From assembly GCA_002734085.1 (NCBI GenBank), contig NVXV01000025.1:1-43274 (forward strand): 43,274 nucleotides of DNA. Direction: 5' to 3'. A program made the translations under genes and the position numbers. Each line of letters opens with the position of its first letter. Position 1 is the first letter of the stretch. Source of the stretch: Fluviicola sp. (GTDB lineage: Bacteria; Bacteroidota; Bacteroidia; Flavobacteriales_D; Crocinitomicaceae). The notes under the pieces are model-generated. The model did not search any database. It was not told the origin of the DNA and was given only the letters and a program-made list of their open reading frames with translations. This document shows, in pieces, positions 17,418-26,355 of the stretch.

Positions 17418-18681
17418 ACGCGATAAGAAGGTTGTATGGCATCCATTTACACAAGCGCAAACTGAAAGAGATCCTTTACCGATTGTTAAGGCAGAAGGTA
17501 GTTTGCTTTATGATGAGGAGGGGAAATCATACATTGATTGTAACTCATCGTGGTGGGTAAATGTCCACGGTCACGGTCACCCACATATTCGTAAAGCAAT
17601 TAATGAGCAGTTTAAAGAAATCGATCATATTGTTTTAGCTGGAGCAACACATCCTAAAGTTGTAGAGCTTGCAGAGCGTATTGTAGATACCCTTCCAACG
17701 GGTTATTCACGTGTTTTCTATTCGGATAATGGAAGTACTGCTGTAGAAGTAGCAATTAAAATGGTAATGCAATACTGGTTCAATAAAGGAACACCTAAAA
17801 AACGCTTTTTAGCTCTTGAAGGAGCTTATCACGGAGATACTTTTGGTGCTATGAGTTTGGGACAAAGAGGTTATTTCAATAAACCATTTGAGGATTTCTT
17901 TTTTCAAGCGGATTATCTGCCTTTCCCTTCTCAAGAAAATGAGGAAAAGTGTTTGCAACAAGCTGATAAATTGTTTTCTACTGGTGAATTTGCTGGAGTA
18001 ATTGTAGAGCCGCTCGTTCAAGGTAGTGCGGGAATGCAAATGTATCGTCCAGAATTTTTAAACAAGCTGATGAAAATTGCTAAATCACACGAAGTGTTAT
18101 TTATATTTGATGAGGTGATGACAGGTTGGGGAAGAACGGGAGAAATGTTTGCGATGAATCATTGTGATGCGACACCTGATATTGTTTGTTTGTCAAAAGG
18201 AATTACTGGAGGAACTTTACCTTTAGGTTTGACCGTAACCAAAGAACCAATTTTTGAAGCTTTTCTGGATGAAGATAAGATGAAAGCACTGTTGCATGGA
18301 CATTCTTATACAGGTAACCCATTGGCTTGTGCTGCTGCTTGTGCTACATTAGATCTTTTTGAAACTGAAGAAAGCAAGAGTAACATTCAGCGAATTTGCG
18401 ATCAACACGAAGCTTTTGTGAATAAAATCAAAGGAAAATATAATCTACGAGACTTGCGTCAATGCGGAACAATCCTGGCTATTGAGATCGAAATAGGAGA
18501 AGGGAGTTCTTACTTTTCAAATGTGAGAGAAAAGGCAATAGAGCATTTTTACGGGAATGGGATGTTGTTGAGACCGCTTGGAAATGTGTTGTTTTTAAAT
18601 CCTCCGTATTGCACGACGAATGAGCAGTTAGAATATTGTTACGAGAAGATTGAGGAATTTTTAAAAGAAAAAGCAGTTTAG
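17404..18681 (+). CDS. bioA: Adenosylmethionine-8-amino-7-oxononanoate aminotransferase
   Basis: 425 residues, PLP-dependent class III aminotransferase that makes 7,8-diaminopelargonate using SAM as amino donor, the substrate of the neighbouring BioD. Markers are VWHPFTQ (11-17) and NSSWWVNVHGHGHP (47-60), typical of BioA rather than other class III enzymes; NGSTAVEVAIKM (109-120), FDEVMTGWGRTG (235-246) and the PLP lysine Lys265 in CLSKGITGGTLPLG. The 14-base overlap with bioD suggests coupled translation. No bioB, bioF or bioC is in the window, so the pathway is split. Confidence 0.95.
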   Translation: MSLVERDKKVVWHPFTQAQTERDPLPIVKAEGSLLYDEEGKSYIDCNSSWWVNVHGHGHPHIRKAINEQFKEIDHIVLAGATHPKVVELAERIVDTLPTGYSRVFYSDNGSTAVEVAIKMVMQYWFNKGTPKKRFLALEGAYHGDTFGAMSLGQRGYFNKPFEDFFFQADYLPFPSQENEEKCLQQADKLFSTGEFAGVIVEPLVQGSAGMQMYRPEFLNKLMKIAKSHEVLFIFDEVMTGWGRTGEMFAMNHCDATPDIVCLSKGITGGTLPLGLTVTKEPIFEAFLDEDKMKALLHGHSYTGNPLACAAACATLDLFETEESKSNIQRICDQHEAFVNKIKGKYNLRDLRQCGTILAIEIEIGEGSSYFSNVREKAIEHFYGNGMLLRPLGNVLFLNPPYCTTNEQLEYCYEKIEEFLKEKAV

Positions 18682-18699
18682 TCATTAAGGTTGTCTAAA

Positions 18700-18740
18700 A
18701 ATAGCCACTTTTTTATTGATATGATTTTCATATGGTTATT
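18700..18740. other. Imperfect inverted repeat after bioA
   Basis: AATAGCCA (18700-18707) can pair with TGGTTATT (18733-18740) with one G-T pair, and an inner perfect palindrome ATATGA-TTT-TCATAT lies at 18719-18733. There is no T-run on the plus strand, so it is not a good terminator. It could be an RNA end structure or an operator for the gene at 18855; neither is shown. Confidence 0.3.
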
Positions 18741-18821
18741 AAAAACGAACTTAATGCTACCTGATAGCTACACTTAAATAAATAGTACATTCATTATTTC
18801 ATAAGGTCATGTTACTTTCAC

Positions 18822-18829
18822 TAAGTTTG
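18822..18829 (+). promoter_or_regulatory. Possible -7 element upstream of the T9SS cargo gene
   Basis: TAAGTTTG matches the TAnnTTTG consensus 25 bases before the ATG at 18855. The -33 position has TTTC at 18797-18800 rather than TTTG, so the match is partial. Confidence 0.35.
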
Positions 18830-18854
18830 TATTTAACATTTAAAACCTAGTACT

Positions 18855-20456
18855 ATGAAAAACTTCAAATTATTACTTACAACCTTTCTTTTAGTTTTCG
18901 TCCAATTATCAGGTAAAACACAAGATACATTAAACGGTAACAGTGTCTCCGCCATTCTTTTAGATGAGGGTAGATTATTCAATAATGTCTATACTTCATC
19001 TGCTGGGTACGAGTTGCCGAGCGGTTCAGGTAATCATTTAATATTCAGTTCAGGTTTTTGGTTTGCAGGTACTAATCAAAGTGGAGATCTAAAGCTTGCG
19101 GCTAAATCAAACGCTCAGGGAACAGACTTTTATAGAGGACCATACTCATCGACTGGCGACTACTTGAATACGGCTTATGTTAACGAATATCAGGAAGGCA
19201 TTTGGACGGTGAGTAAATCTCAAATCATTCAACATATTAATGATTATAATCAGCCTGGTTATGTTGCGCCACAAGTTATTGAGGATTGGCCTGGAAATGG
19301 CAATACCAATATAGGCGTCGCAGATCAATTGGCTCCCTATGTAGATCTTAACAATAATAATATTTACGAACCTTATGAAGGGGATTATCCTTGTATAAAA
19401 GGTGACGTAGCATCTTACCAAATAATGCATGACGATTCTACACACGACAGCAGTGGTGGAGAAAGAATAGGCGTTGAAATACATATGATGATCTATCAGA
19501 TAGCTTCATCAAACTACATAGACTCTACAACATTTATAGAGGTGACGGTCTTCAATAAAGGTCAAAATAACTTTGCAAATTTTAAGTCGACATTATTTCT
19601 TGATGGTGATATAGGTTTTTCAGAAGACGAATATATTGGAAGTAACTCAAGTCGAAATTTGATGTACAATTACAATGCTACAAATTCAGATCCAGGAGGA
19701 AATGGTGCGCCCGGGTATGGATCAAACCCTCCAACAGTGGGAGTAGTTAGTTTAAACAATAATATTCAGTATTCTGGTTATTCCAATCGAATTGGCACCG
19801 GTTCCAATCCTAGTACGATAGATCCTGCGGTGCCAGTGGATTACTGGAACTTCATGAATGGAAAATGGTTAGATGGATCTGATTGGACCTATGGTGGCAA
19901 TGGATATGGAGGCACGACTCCAACACAGTACCTATATGATGGAAACCCTTTCCAAGGTACAGGCTGGACAGAATTGGATACTGATGGATCAGGTACAGCT
20001 AATAGTCTTGGAGATCGTCGATTTATGATGACTACTGATGAGAGTAGTTTCTCTCCTGGGGATACACTTGAGTATCACTATGCAGTAATTGCAAACCGAA
20101 GAGGAGATCATATTGAAAATGTGCAAGGTATTATTGATTATGCTGATTCAGTACAGCAATATTACAATAATATGAGTACTTCCTGCGTGCAACAAGGAAC
20201 TACATCGGTTGAGACTTTGGATTTATATATTAGTAAAGTAAACCTTTATCCAAACCCTGCTAACAATCAGGTGACTGCTGTATGGAGTAATATTGAAGCT
20301 GAGAATATCACTGTCTATTCGTTTCAGGGTAAGATAGTTAGAGAGGTTTCGATAAATGAAAAAGACGGTATGGCTAACTTTGATATTAGTTCGCTGAATA
20401 AAGGGGGTTATTTTGTTAAAATTGGAAATACAACTCAAAAATTAGTAGTTCAATAG
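18855..20456 (+). CDS. Secreted protein with type A T9SS sorting domain, function unknown
   Basis: 533 residues. A Sec signal peptide of about 22 residues (hydrophobic run LLLTTFLLVFVQLSG) begins it. The C-terminal about 75 residues are a type A T9SS sorting domain: KVNLYPNPANNQV, then ITVYSFQGKIVREV and a final ISSLNKGGYFVKIGN...LVVQ. The protein should cross the outer membrane by T9SS and be attached or released. The middle is Gly/Asn/Ser/Tyr-rich with motifs such as SSGFWFAGTNQSGDLK and LDGDIGFSEDEYIG, similar in style to large Bacteroidota surface proteins, but no enzyme domain is recognised. It is monocistronic, flanked by a possible promoter box and a terminator at 20486. Confidence 0.85.
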   Translation: MKNFKLLLTTFLLVFVQLSGKTQDTLNGNSVSAILLDEGRLFNNVYTSSAGYELPSGSGNHLIFSSGFWFAGTNQSGDLKLAAKSNAQGTDFYRGPYSSTGDYLNTAYVNEYQEGIWTVSKSQIIQHINDYNQPGYVAPQVIEDWPGNGNTNIGVADQLAPYVDLNNNNIYEPYEGDYPCIKGDVASYQIMHDDSTHDSSGGERIGVEIHMMIYQIASSNYIDSTTFIEVTVFNKGQNNFANFKSTLFLDGDIGFSEDEYIGSNSSRNLMYNYNATNSDPGGNGAPGYGSNPPTVGVVSLNNNIQYSGYSNRIGTGSNPSTIDPAVPVDYWNFMNGKWLDGSDWTYGGNGYGGTTPTQYLYDGNPFQGTGWTELDTDGSGTANSLGDRRFMMTTDESSFSPGDTLEYHYAVIANRRGDHIENVQGIIDYADSVQQYYNNMSTSCVQQGTTSVETLDLYISKVNLYPNPANNQVTAVWSNIEAENITVYSFQGKIVREVSINEKDGMANFDISSLNKGGYFVKIGNTTQKLVVQ

Positions 20457-20485
20457 TTTCTAGTAAAATTATAATCTGTATCAAT

Positions 20486-20520
20486 AAATAGCGGAGCCAA
20501 GGAGTTTCGCTATTTTTTTT
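20486..20520 (+). terminator. Rho-independent terminator after the T9SS cargo gene
   Basis: AAATAGCG (20486-20493) pairs with CGCTATTT (20508-20515), extendable by wobble pairs, followed by a T-run to 20520. Confidence 0.85.
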
Positions 20521-20546
20521 GAATGAACAAGATTCTGGAAGTGAAA

Positions 20547-20576
20547 TTGCAATTAACCGATCTTTCATTATCTTCG
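20547..20576 (+). promoter_or_regulatory. Probable promoter of pepT
   Basis: TTG at 20547-20549, a 19-base spacer, then TATCTTCG at 20569-20576. This fits the Bacteroidota TTG-N19-TAnnTTTG pattern with one mismatch in the -7 box. The ATG is 21 bases downstream. Confidence 0.5.
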
Positions 20577-20597
20577 AATTCTTAAAAAAACAAAAAC

Positions 20598-21851
20598 ATG
20601 CCAATAGAAAATTATAAACACACTGTCGCTGAACGTTTAATGCGCTATGTGCAAATTGATACTACAGCAGATCCAAATTCGGAGAGTTTTCCTTCAACTG
20701 AAATCCAGAAGAATTTAGGTAAACTATTAGTTGAAGAGCTAAAAGAACTCGGTATTAATGATGCTGAAATGGATGAGTGGGGTTATGTTTTCGGTACAGT
20801 GAAAAGTAATGTTGACAAAGATTCAATTCCAACTGTTTGTTTTTGTGCACACATGGACACAGCTCCTGATGTTACAGGGAAAGATGTAAAGCCAATTCTG
20901 CATAAAAACTATGATGGTAATCCAATAACACTTCCAGATGATGAAAGTCAGGTAATTACTGTGGAGCAGCATCCTTATTTGAAAGAAAAAATTGGAGACG
21001 ATTTAATAACAGCAAGTGGTAAGACTTTGTTGGGTGCAGATGATAAAGCGGGTGTTGCTTGTATCATGGATTTTGTTCAGTATTTAAAAGAAAATCCTTC
21101 AGTAGAACATGGGGATATTCGAATTTTGTTTACACCCGATGAAGAAGTCGGTAGAGGTGTAGATCACTTGGATATGGAAAAGCTAAATGCGGATTATGGA
21201 TATACTTTAGATGGTGGAGTTCTGGGATCCATCGAGGATGAAAGTTTTTCTGCTGATTCAGTAAAAATTACAGTTCATGGGGTTAGTGCGCATCCGGGAT
21301 ACGCAAAAGGTAAGTTGATTAACGCTTTAAAAATAGGAGGGGAGATACTTGCTGCCTTACCAAAAGATAGTTGGTCACCGGAAACAACAGAGGGAAGAGA
21401 AGGGTTTGTTCATCCTGTAGCTTTCGGTGGAATTCAAGAGAAGGCTACATTGACGTTTATTATTCGCGATCACAATACAAAACAACTTGCTGAATACGAA
21501 AAGAGATTAGAAAATACGGTTAAAAATATCGTACATAAATATGCTGGTGCACGCTATGAATTTGAAATAAATGAGCAGTATCGCAATATGAAAGAAATTC
21601 TGAAAGATGTTCCTTTTGTTACGGATTATGCAATTCAGGCAATGAAAGAAGTTGGAATAACTCCTCGACCAGTAATCATACGAGGAGGGACGGACGGTTC
21701 ACGTCTTTCATTTATGGGACTTCCTTGTCCAAATTTATTTACTGGAGAAATGGCGATACATTCAAAACACGAATACGTGAGTGTTCAGGATATGGAGAAA
21801 GCAGTAAAGACAATGGGCGCTTTGGTTGAAATTTGGGCAAAACATCAGTAA
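20598..21851 (+). CDS. pepT: Peptidase T (tripeptide aminopeptidase, M20 family)
   Basis: 417 residues. Dizinc cytoplasmic peptidase that removes the N-terminal residue of tripeptides. Motifs are CAHMDTAPD with zinc ligand His85 and Asp87, LLGADDKAGVA with the bridging Asp, TPDEEVGRG with the catalytic Glu and zinc Glu, the dimerisation-domain loop around GVSAHPGYAKGKLINA, and the C-terminal metal His in MAIHSKHEYV. The GGTDGSRLSFMGLP substrate-binding motif is intact. Length matches E. coli PepT. It has its own promoter and a terminator at 21869. Confidence 0.96.
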   Translation: MPIENYKHTVAERLMRYVQIDTTADPNSESFPSTEIQKNLGKLLVEELKELGINDAEMDEWGYVFGTVKSNVDKDSIPTVCFCAHMDTAPDVTGKDVKPILHKNYDGNPITLPDDESQVITVEQHPYLKEKIGDDLITASGKTLLGADDKAGVACIMDFVQYLKENPSVEHGDIRILFTPDEEVGRGVDHLDMEKLNADYGYTLDGGVLGSIEDESFSADSVKITVHGVSAHPGYAKGKLINALKIGGEILAALPKDSWSPETTEGREGFVHPVAFGGIQEKATLTFIIRDHNTKQLAEYEKRLENTVKNIVHKYAGARYEFEINEQYRNMKEILKDVPFVTDYAIQAMKEVGITPRPVIIRGGTDGSRLSFMGLPCPNLFTGEMAIHSKHEYVSVQDMEKAVKTMGALVEIWAKHQ

Positions 21852-21868
21852 GTATAATCTTGCTAACT

Positions 21869-21905
21869 AAATTCAATATAAATAGTATGAATATTGAATT
21901 TTTCA
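21869..21905 (+). terminator. Terminator-like perfect inverted repeat after pepT
   Basis: AAATTCAATAT (21869-21879) is perfectly complementary to ATATTGAATTT (21891-21901), followed by more T. It has an 11-bp AT-rich stem and an 11-base loop. The low GC content makes it weaker than the others in the window. Confidence 0.55.
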
Positions 21906-21982
21906 AACACTGATTATTAGGAATTTAACGATGCGTTATAATTTATCTAAATATGTTGACTTCTCAGTTGTGAAAATATTGC

Positions 21983-21990
21983 TATCTTCG
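21983..21990 (+). promoter_or_regulatory. Possible -7 element for the TPR gene at 22014
   Basis: TATCTTCG, the same variant box as in front of pepT, lies 23 bases before the ATG. A TTG at 21956-21958 is 24 bases upstream, longer than the usual spacer. Confidence 0.3.
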
Positions 21991-22013
21991 TCCCATAGAG
22001 ACTGCTATTACTA

Positions 22014-23090
22014 ATGAAAAATCTATTAATTCTTTCTATTGTCTTCTTCTTTGTTGGTTATTCGCTTGCTCAGAAAAGTGAAGTGAAAGCGAGGAAGTAT
22101 GCTGAAAAAGCAGTAATCAGTATGCAGAATGACAAGCCAAAAAAGGCATCACGACAATTAAGAAAAGCTATAAAATTTAATAAAGCTTTCATTCCCTATT
22201 ACTATCGTTTAGCTTATGCTTACCATATGGACGAAGAGCATTTAAAATCTAATGAAATTTTAAATTACATCATTGACGAAGATAAAGACAATGAAATGGT
22301 GTATGAATTATTAGGTGAGAATTACATTGAAATGGATAGCGTTGATCAAGCGTTTAATGCTTATGTAGAAGGGATTAAAAAATTTCCAAATGAGGGAGTT
22401 CTATATGAAGAAATAGGCAAGCTTGAAATGTCCAAAGAATCTTACTTCTCAGCTTTGGAGCATTTCGAGAATGGGATTTTAATGGCTCCAAACTATCCAG
22501 GGAACTATTATTGGGCAAGTAAAATATATTTGAGCTCAACAGAAGAAGTTTGGGGGTTAATTTATGGTGAGATGTTTATGAACATTGAGAGAAACACCAA
22601 TAGAACAGAGGAAATTAGTGCCTTGCTTTTCAATACGTTAAAAAGGGAAATTCAAATTAGTAAAGATTCGACTATTTCAATAAGTATTTGCCAAGATCAA
22701 AATAGAGTTGTTGACGAGAATGACACTATTGTGAAACCCAGTTTTGGAAAAAGCATAGTAGAGCTTAACTTGATAAAGTCACTGGTAGATTTAGATGAAA
22801 TTTCATTGCGAAGTATAGATAAAATGCGTGAAAACTTCATAGCACATTACTATAAAAATCCAAGCGATGATTACAGAAATCATCAATTGTTTGATTTTCA
22901 CAAAGAGTTAATTACTCACGGGCATTTTGAGGCTTATAATTACTGGTTGTTTATGATGGGAGACGTCGAAATATTTAAGCAATGGGAGAATGATAATAAG
23001 TCGCAATGGATTCATTTCCTTGAATGGTTTAAAGAGAATAGCTTGAATGTTAGTGACCCTATTACATTCCATAGGTTGAATTTCCAATAA
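22014..23090 (+). CDS. Secreted or periplasmic tetratricopeptide-repeat protein
   Basis: 358 residues. A signal peptide (MKNLLILSIVFFFVGYSLAQ) is followed by about four to five TPR-like helix pairs (about 22-180): AEKAVISMQNDKPKKASRQLRKAIKFN, YYYRLAYAYHMDEEHLKSNEILNYII and YEEIGKLEMSKESYFSALEHFENGILMAP. The C-terminal 170 residues are helical with no recognised domain. TPRs mediate protein contacts; the partner is unknown. It stands alone, with the converging SpoIIE-type gene and its relic downstream. Confidence 0.8.
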   Translation: MKNLLILSIVFFFVGYSLAQKSEVKARKYAEKAVISMQNDKPKKASRQLRKAIKFNKAFIPYYYRLAYAYHMDEEHLKSNEILNYIIDEDKDNEMVYELLGENYIEMDSVDQAFNAYVEGIKKFPNEGVLYEEIGKLEMSKESYFSALEHFENGILMAPNYPGNYYWASKIYLSSTEEVWGLIYGEMFMNIERNTNRTEEISALLFNTLKREIQISKDSTISISICQDQNRVVDENDTIVKPSFGKSIVELNLIKSLVDLDEISLRSIDKMRENFIAHYYKNPSDDYRNHQLFDFHKELITHGHFEAYNYWLFMMGDVEIFKQWENDNKSQWIHFLEWFKENSLNVSDPITFHRLNFQ

Positions 23091-23134
23091 TCTTATTTTT
23101 CATTTTTGTTAAAAATAAAATTGGAAACTATTTC

Positions 23135-23188
23135 TTAAAGTCGAATTCCTATAATGCAGACATCATCAATCCCGAATAAGACTACGTA
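23135..23188 (-). pseudogene. Relic of a duplicated SpoIIE phosphatase 3' end
   Basis: 34 bases (23136-23169) are identical to 23314-23347, which encode the last residues of the adjacent SpoIIE-type gene. On the minus strand the relic reads YVVLFGIDDVCIIGIRL and a stop, against SLDQVDDVCIIGIRL and a stop in the intact gene. Similarity continues weakly for about 15 bases. An in-frame stop at 23189-23191 closes the readable part after 17 codons. It looks like the end of a former tandem paralogue, or a partial duplication. Confidence 0.6.
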
Positions 23189-23312
23189 TTATTTGATGTG
23201 TTGGAAAACTTCGTCTAAATCGGGGTTATTCTGTCATGCATTCTACTTCATTCTCGCTCTCCCGAGTTAGGGTTATCTTGAAAGAACACCTTTTAAAGAT
23301 CCTTATTTAGGG

Positions 23313-24854
23313 CTAAAGTCGAATTCCTATAATGCAGACATCATCAACTTGATCTAGGCTACCTTTCCATTCTTCGAAGGCTCTTTGGATGAGTTGTTTT
23401 TGGGTCTCCATGGGTTCATTTCTAATTGATAGCAGAAGTTCTTTAAAGCGGGCAGGTTTGAATTTTTTTCCACCATTAAGTTTGTCCTCAGCTGTTTCCC
23501 CGCCGAATTGATCTTGATATCCGTCGGTTAAAAGATAAATAAGATCCCCTTTTTCTAGCTCAAATTTGTGAGTGGTAAATTCATTGATTTTATCATATTT
23601 ACCAATAGGCTGTTTGTCCGGTTTAATTTCAGTGATTTCAGAATCATCTTTCTTAATAATCCACAAAGGGTTATTAGCTCCGGACCATGATAAGTTCACT
23701 TTATTATTTTCCACATTAAAATCAATGACTGCTAAAGAAATGTCCATTCCATCCTGTACGTCATCGTCTGATTTTTCAAACTCTTCTATTACGAGTTGCC
23801 GTGTTTTATCGAGTATTTTTCCAGAGTTAGAAAGCTTGTATTCTCGAACGGAACGATTTAAAGCATTATTACAAATAACACTTACCATTGCTCCTGGAAC
23901 ACCATGACCTGTGCAATCGCATGAAGCAACTAATATAAGTTCTTTTGATGTTTTTGAATCTTTAAGAGTTTCCAACCAATAGAAATCACCAGCAACAACA
24001 TCTTTTGGTTTGTACAATACAAAAGAGTTTTCTAGATAATTTTTTACAATTTTTGATGGAGGTAAAATAGCCGACTGTATTCGTTTAGCATAATTAATGG
24101 AATCTTTAATCTCACGATGGGATTGCTCTATTATGAGTTTTTGTTGCATAAAACGTTTCTTTTTTAAATCATCATCACGTAATACCTTTCTTGAATACGG
24201 AAGGAGCAAAAATGCAATAAGCAAAACAACTAAAATAGCAACCAAAGCTTGGCGCATGTAAGTGGAATTTACTTTAGATTTAAATTCAGAAAAATCAATA
24301 TCAGCCTCTAACACAGCAACAGTTTCTCCATTACTATTCTTAATTGGGTGAAAAGCTGAAAGCCATATTCCATTTTCAGTCTCATACATTGGAATGGTGC
24401 CACCCACATCCATTTTTTTCTTTAAAATTTTCGGATATTTTTTATATTCATTCTTATAATCAATGTACGTATCCGAACGAACACCGTACTTAAATACGTC
24501 TTTCTCTTTGGAGTATACTAAGGTATACATTGCGCTGTTAAGGTCGTTTAGTTTTACTGCTTTACCAATCAGGGTGTTGATATTTAAGTAAATACTGTCT
24601 TGATTTACATCTTTAATTTCTTCTTTTGAAGAATAGCGTTGCATGAGTTCGAAGTGGTTATCACCATCAATATTTATTGCTATAGAGGACACAATGCCTT
24701 TTAACTTATCATATTGGCGGTTTTCTTGTACCGAAAGTTGATTATAATAACCGAAAAGAATAAAGAATAATGATACAAGAACAATCATCACATAGATAAT
24801 GAACATTATCCGTGTTGTTATATTACTTAATATTTTGTTTAATAAATTACTCAA
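23313..24854 (-). CDS. Membrane-bound SpoIIE-family (PP2C) serine phosphatase with extracytoplasmic sensor
   Basis: 513 residues. The first membrane helix is at about 16-37, the second at about 203-220 (ALVAILVVLLIAFLLLPYS). Between them is a periplasmic domain of about 165 residues resembling a Cache-type sensor (YETENGIWLSAFHPI, GETVAVLEADIDF). After a short coiled coil comes REIKDSINYAKRIQSAILPP, then the SpoIIE domain: VAGDFYWLE, SCDCTGHGVPGAMVSVI, GMDISLAVID, LIYLLTDGYQDQFGG and QVDDVCIIG. The metal-binding Asp positions look intact. It probably dephosphorylates an anti-sigma antagonist or similar protein in response to a signal; no partner lies nearby. The frame opens with TTG at 24854, with an upstream stop at 24864; an ATG at 24806 would place the helix right at the N-terminus. 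Confidence 0.88.
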   Translation of the reverse strand: MSNLLNKILSNITTRIMFIIYVMIVLVSLFFILFGYYNQLSVQENRQYDKLKGIVSSIAINIDGDNHFELMQRYSSKEEIKDVNQDSIYLNINTLIGKAVKLNDLNSAMYTLVYSKEKDVFKYGVRSDTYIDYKNEYKKYPKILKKKMDVGGTIPMYETENGIWLSAFHPIKNSNGETVAVLEADIDFSEFKSKVNSTYMRQALVAILVVLLIAFLLLPYSRKVLRDDDLKKKRFMQQKLIIEQSHREIKDSINYAKRIQSAILPPSKIVKNYLENSFVLYKPKDVVAGDFYWLETLKDSKTSKELILVASCDCTGHGVPGAMVSVICNNALNRSVREYKLSNSGKILDKTRQLVIEEFEKSDDDVQDGMDISLAVIDFNVENNKVNLSWSGANNPLWIIKKDDSEITEIKPDKQPIGKYDKINEFTTHKFELEKGDLIYLLTDGYQDQFGGETAEDKLNGGKKFKPARFKELLLSIRNEPMETQKQLIQRAFEEWKGSLDQVDDVCIIGIRL

Positions 24855-25042
24855 ATTGGATATTTAATTGCATGAATTTACAGATTATATTTCAAATAGA
24901 GCAGTTTTTACATCTTCGATCTACCTTATTTTATTTAAACGCTCATTTTACGAATTTTGGAATTTGTAGAGCTACTATTCTACTGATATTATTGGATGTA
25001 ATTAATTGCTAACATTCTATAAACACTATTTTTGTCTTTTAC

Positions 25043-25050
25043 TATATTTG
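25043..25050 (+). promoter_or_regulatory. Possible -7 element of fabF
   Basis: TATATTTG, a full match to TAnnTTTG, 19 bases before the fabF ATG. No TTTG at the right distance upstream. Confidence 0.4.
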
Positions 25051-25068
25051 TGCCGTTAATTTTAATTT

Positions 25069-26310
25069 ATGAAAAGAGTTGTAATTACAGGGATGGGTGC
25101 ATTGACACCTATTGGGAATAATGTAGATGAGTTTTGGGAGAATGCCTGCAAAGGGAAAAGTGGTGCTGATGAAATCACATCATTCGATACTGAGAAGTTT
25201 AAGACAAAGTTCGCTTGTGAACTAAAAGGGTATGATCCGACTGACCATTTTGATAGAAAGCAAATTAAAACATACGACAAGTTTACTCAATATGCATTGG
25301 TAGCAACTGAAGAAGCGGTAAAACAATCTAATTTAGATTTTGATCAAATTGATTTAGATCGAGTAGGTGTAATATGGGGGTCTGGAAATGGTGGTATTTT
25401 GACTTTCGAACAGCAAATGAAAGAATATTATGAGGGAGATGGAACCCCAAGATTTTCTCCATTTTTTATTCCAAGAATCCTTGTCGATATTGCTGCTGGT
25501 ATTATTTCGATGAAGTACGGCTTTAGAGGTGTTAATTACTGTCCTGTTTCTGCATGTGCTACATCTACAACTGCAATTATTGATGCTTTTAATTATATAA
25601 GATGGAATAAAGCTGATATTATAGTAACTGGTGGATCGGAAGCACCAATTGGTCCAGCAACAATTGGTGGTTTTGGTGCTGCAAAAGCACTTTCAACTAA
25701 TAATGATAACCCCAAAACTGCGTCACGACCATTTGACATTGATCGTGATGGCTTTGTAATGGGAGAAGGTGCAGGAGCGTTGATACTAGAAGAGTATGAG
25801 CATGCTGTTAACAGAGGCGCTACTATTTATGGTGAAATTGTTGGTGGAGGAATGGCTGGAGATGCATATCATTTAACTGGTACGCATCCAGAAGGCAGAG
25901 GAGCAATTCGTGGAATGAGTTTAGCGGTAGAAGAAGCAGGAATAAATCTTGATGACGTTGATTACATTAATATGCATGCTACATCAACTCCACAAGGAGA
26001 TTTCAGTGAGTTAAAAGCAGTCAACTCCTTATTCGGAGATCGAAAATCACTTGTTGTAGGTGGGACAAAGTCAATGACAGGACATTTGCTGGGTGCGGCT
26101 GGAGCAGTTGAGGCCATTTTATCAATAAAGAGCCTTCAGGATGGGTTGATTCCACCAACGATTAATACAGCCAACATACAATCAGAATTTAAAGATTCTT
26201 ATTATTTTCCACTGGATAAAGCTGAGCGGATAGATATTAATTATGCTTTATCAAATACATTTGGTTTTGGAGGTCACATCGCTTCCATTTTGTTTGCAAA
26301 GGTCAATTAA
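25069..26310 (+). CDS. fabF: Beta-ketoacyl-ACP synthase II
   Basis: 413 residues. Condensing enzyme of fatty acid elongation. The catalytic triad is Cys163 (CPVSACATSTTA), His303 (YINMHATSTPQGD) and His339 (GTKSMTGHLLGAAGAVE). Also seen are RPFDIDRDGFVMGEGAGALILE and the C-terminal SNTFGFGGHIASILF, all typical of KAS II. It is not preceded by acpP or followed by rnc, the common arrangement of the main fabF in many bacteria. It may therefore be a second copy (inference), though the sequence itself looks fully functional. The gap to ribD is 45 bases. Confidence 0.94.
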   Translation: MKRVVITGMGALTPIGNNVDEFWENACKGKSGADEITSFDTEKFKTKFACELKGYDPTDHFDRKQIKTYDKFTQYALVATEEAVKQSNLDFDQIDLDRVGVIWGSGNGGILTFEQQMKEYYEGDGTPRFSPFFIPRILVDIAAGIISMKYGFRGVNYCPVSACATSTTAIIDAFNYIRWNKADIIVTGGSEAPIGPATIGGFGAAKALSTNNDNPKTASRPFDIDRDGFVMGEGAGALILEEYEHAVNRGATIYGEIVGGGMAGDAYHLTGTHPEGRGAIRGMSLAVEEAGINLDDVDYINMHATSTPQGDFSELKAVNSLFGDRKSLVVGGTKSMTGHLLGAAGAVEAILSIKSLQDGLIPPTINTANIQSEFKDSYYFPLDKAERIDINYALSNTFGFGGHIASILFAKVN

Positions 26311-26355
26311 GAAGAAATTATTATTTGGACTCATCTTATTGACTATTTTTGTTCT

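Noticed and set aside
26344-26351. TATTTTTG just before ribD as a promoter
   Set aside because: The ATG begins 4 bases after the box and the TTTG at 26324-26327 is only 16 bases upstream; it would need a leaderless transcript starting inside the gene.
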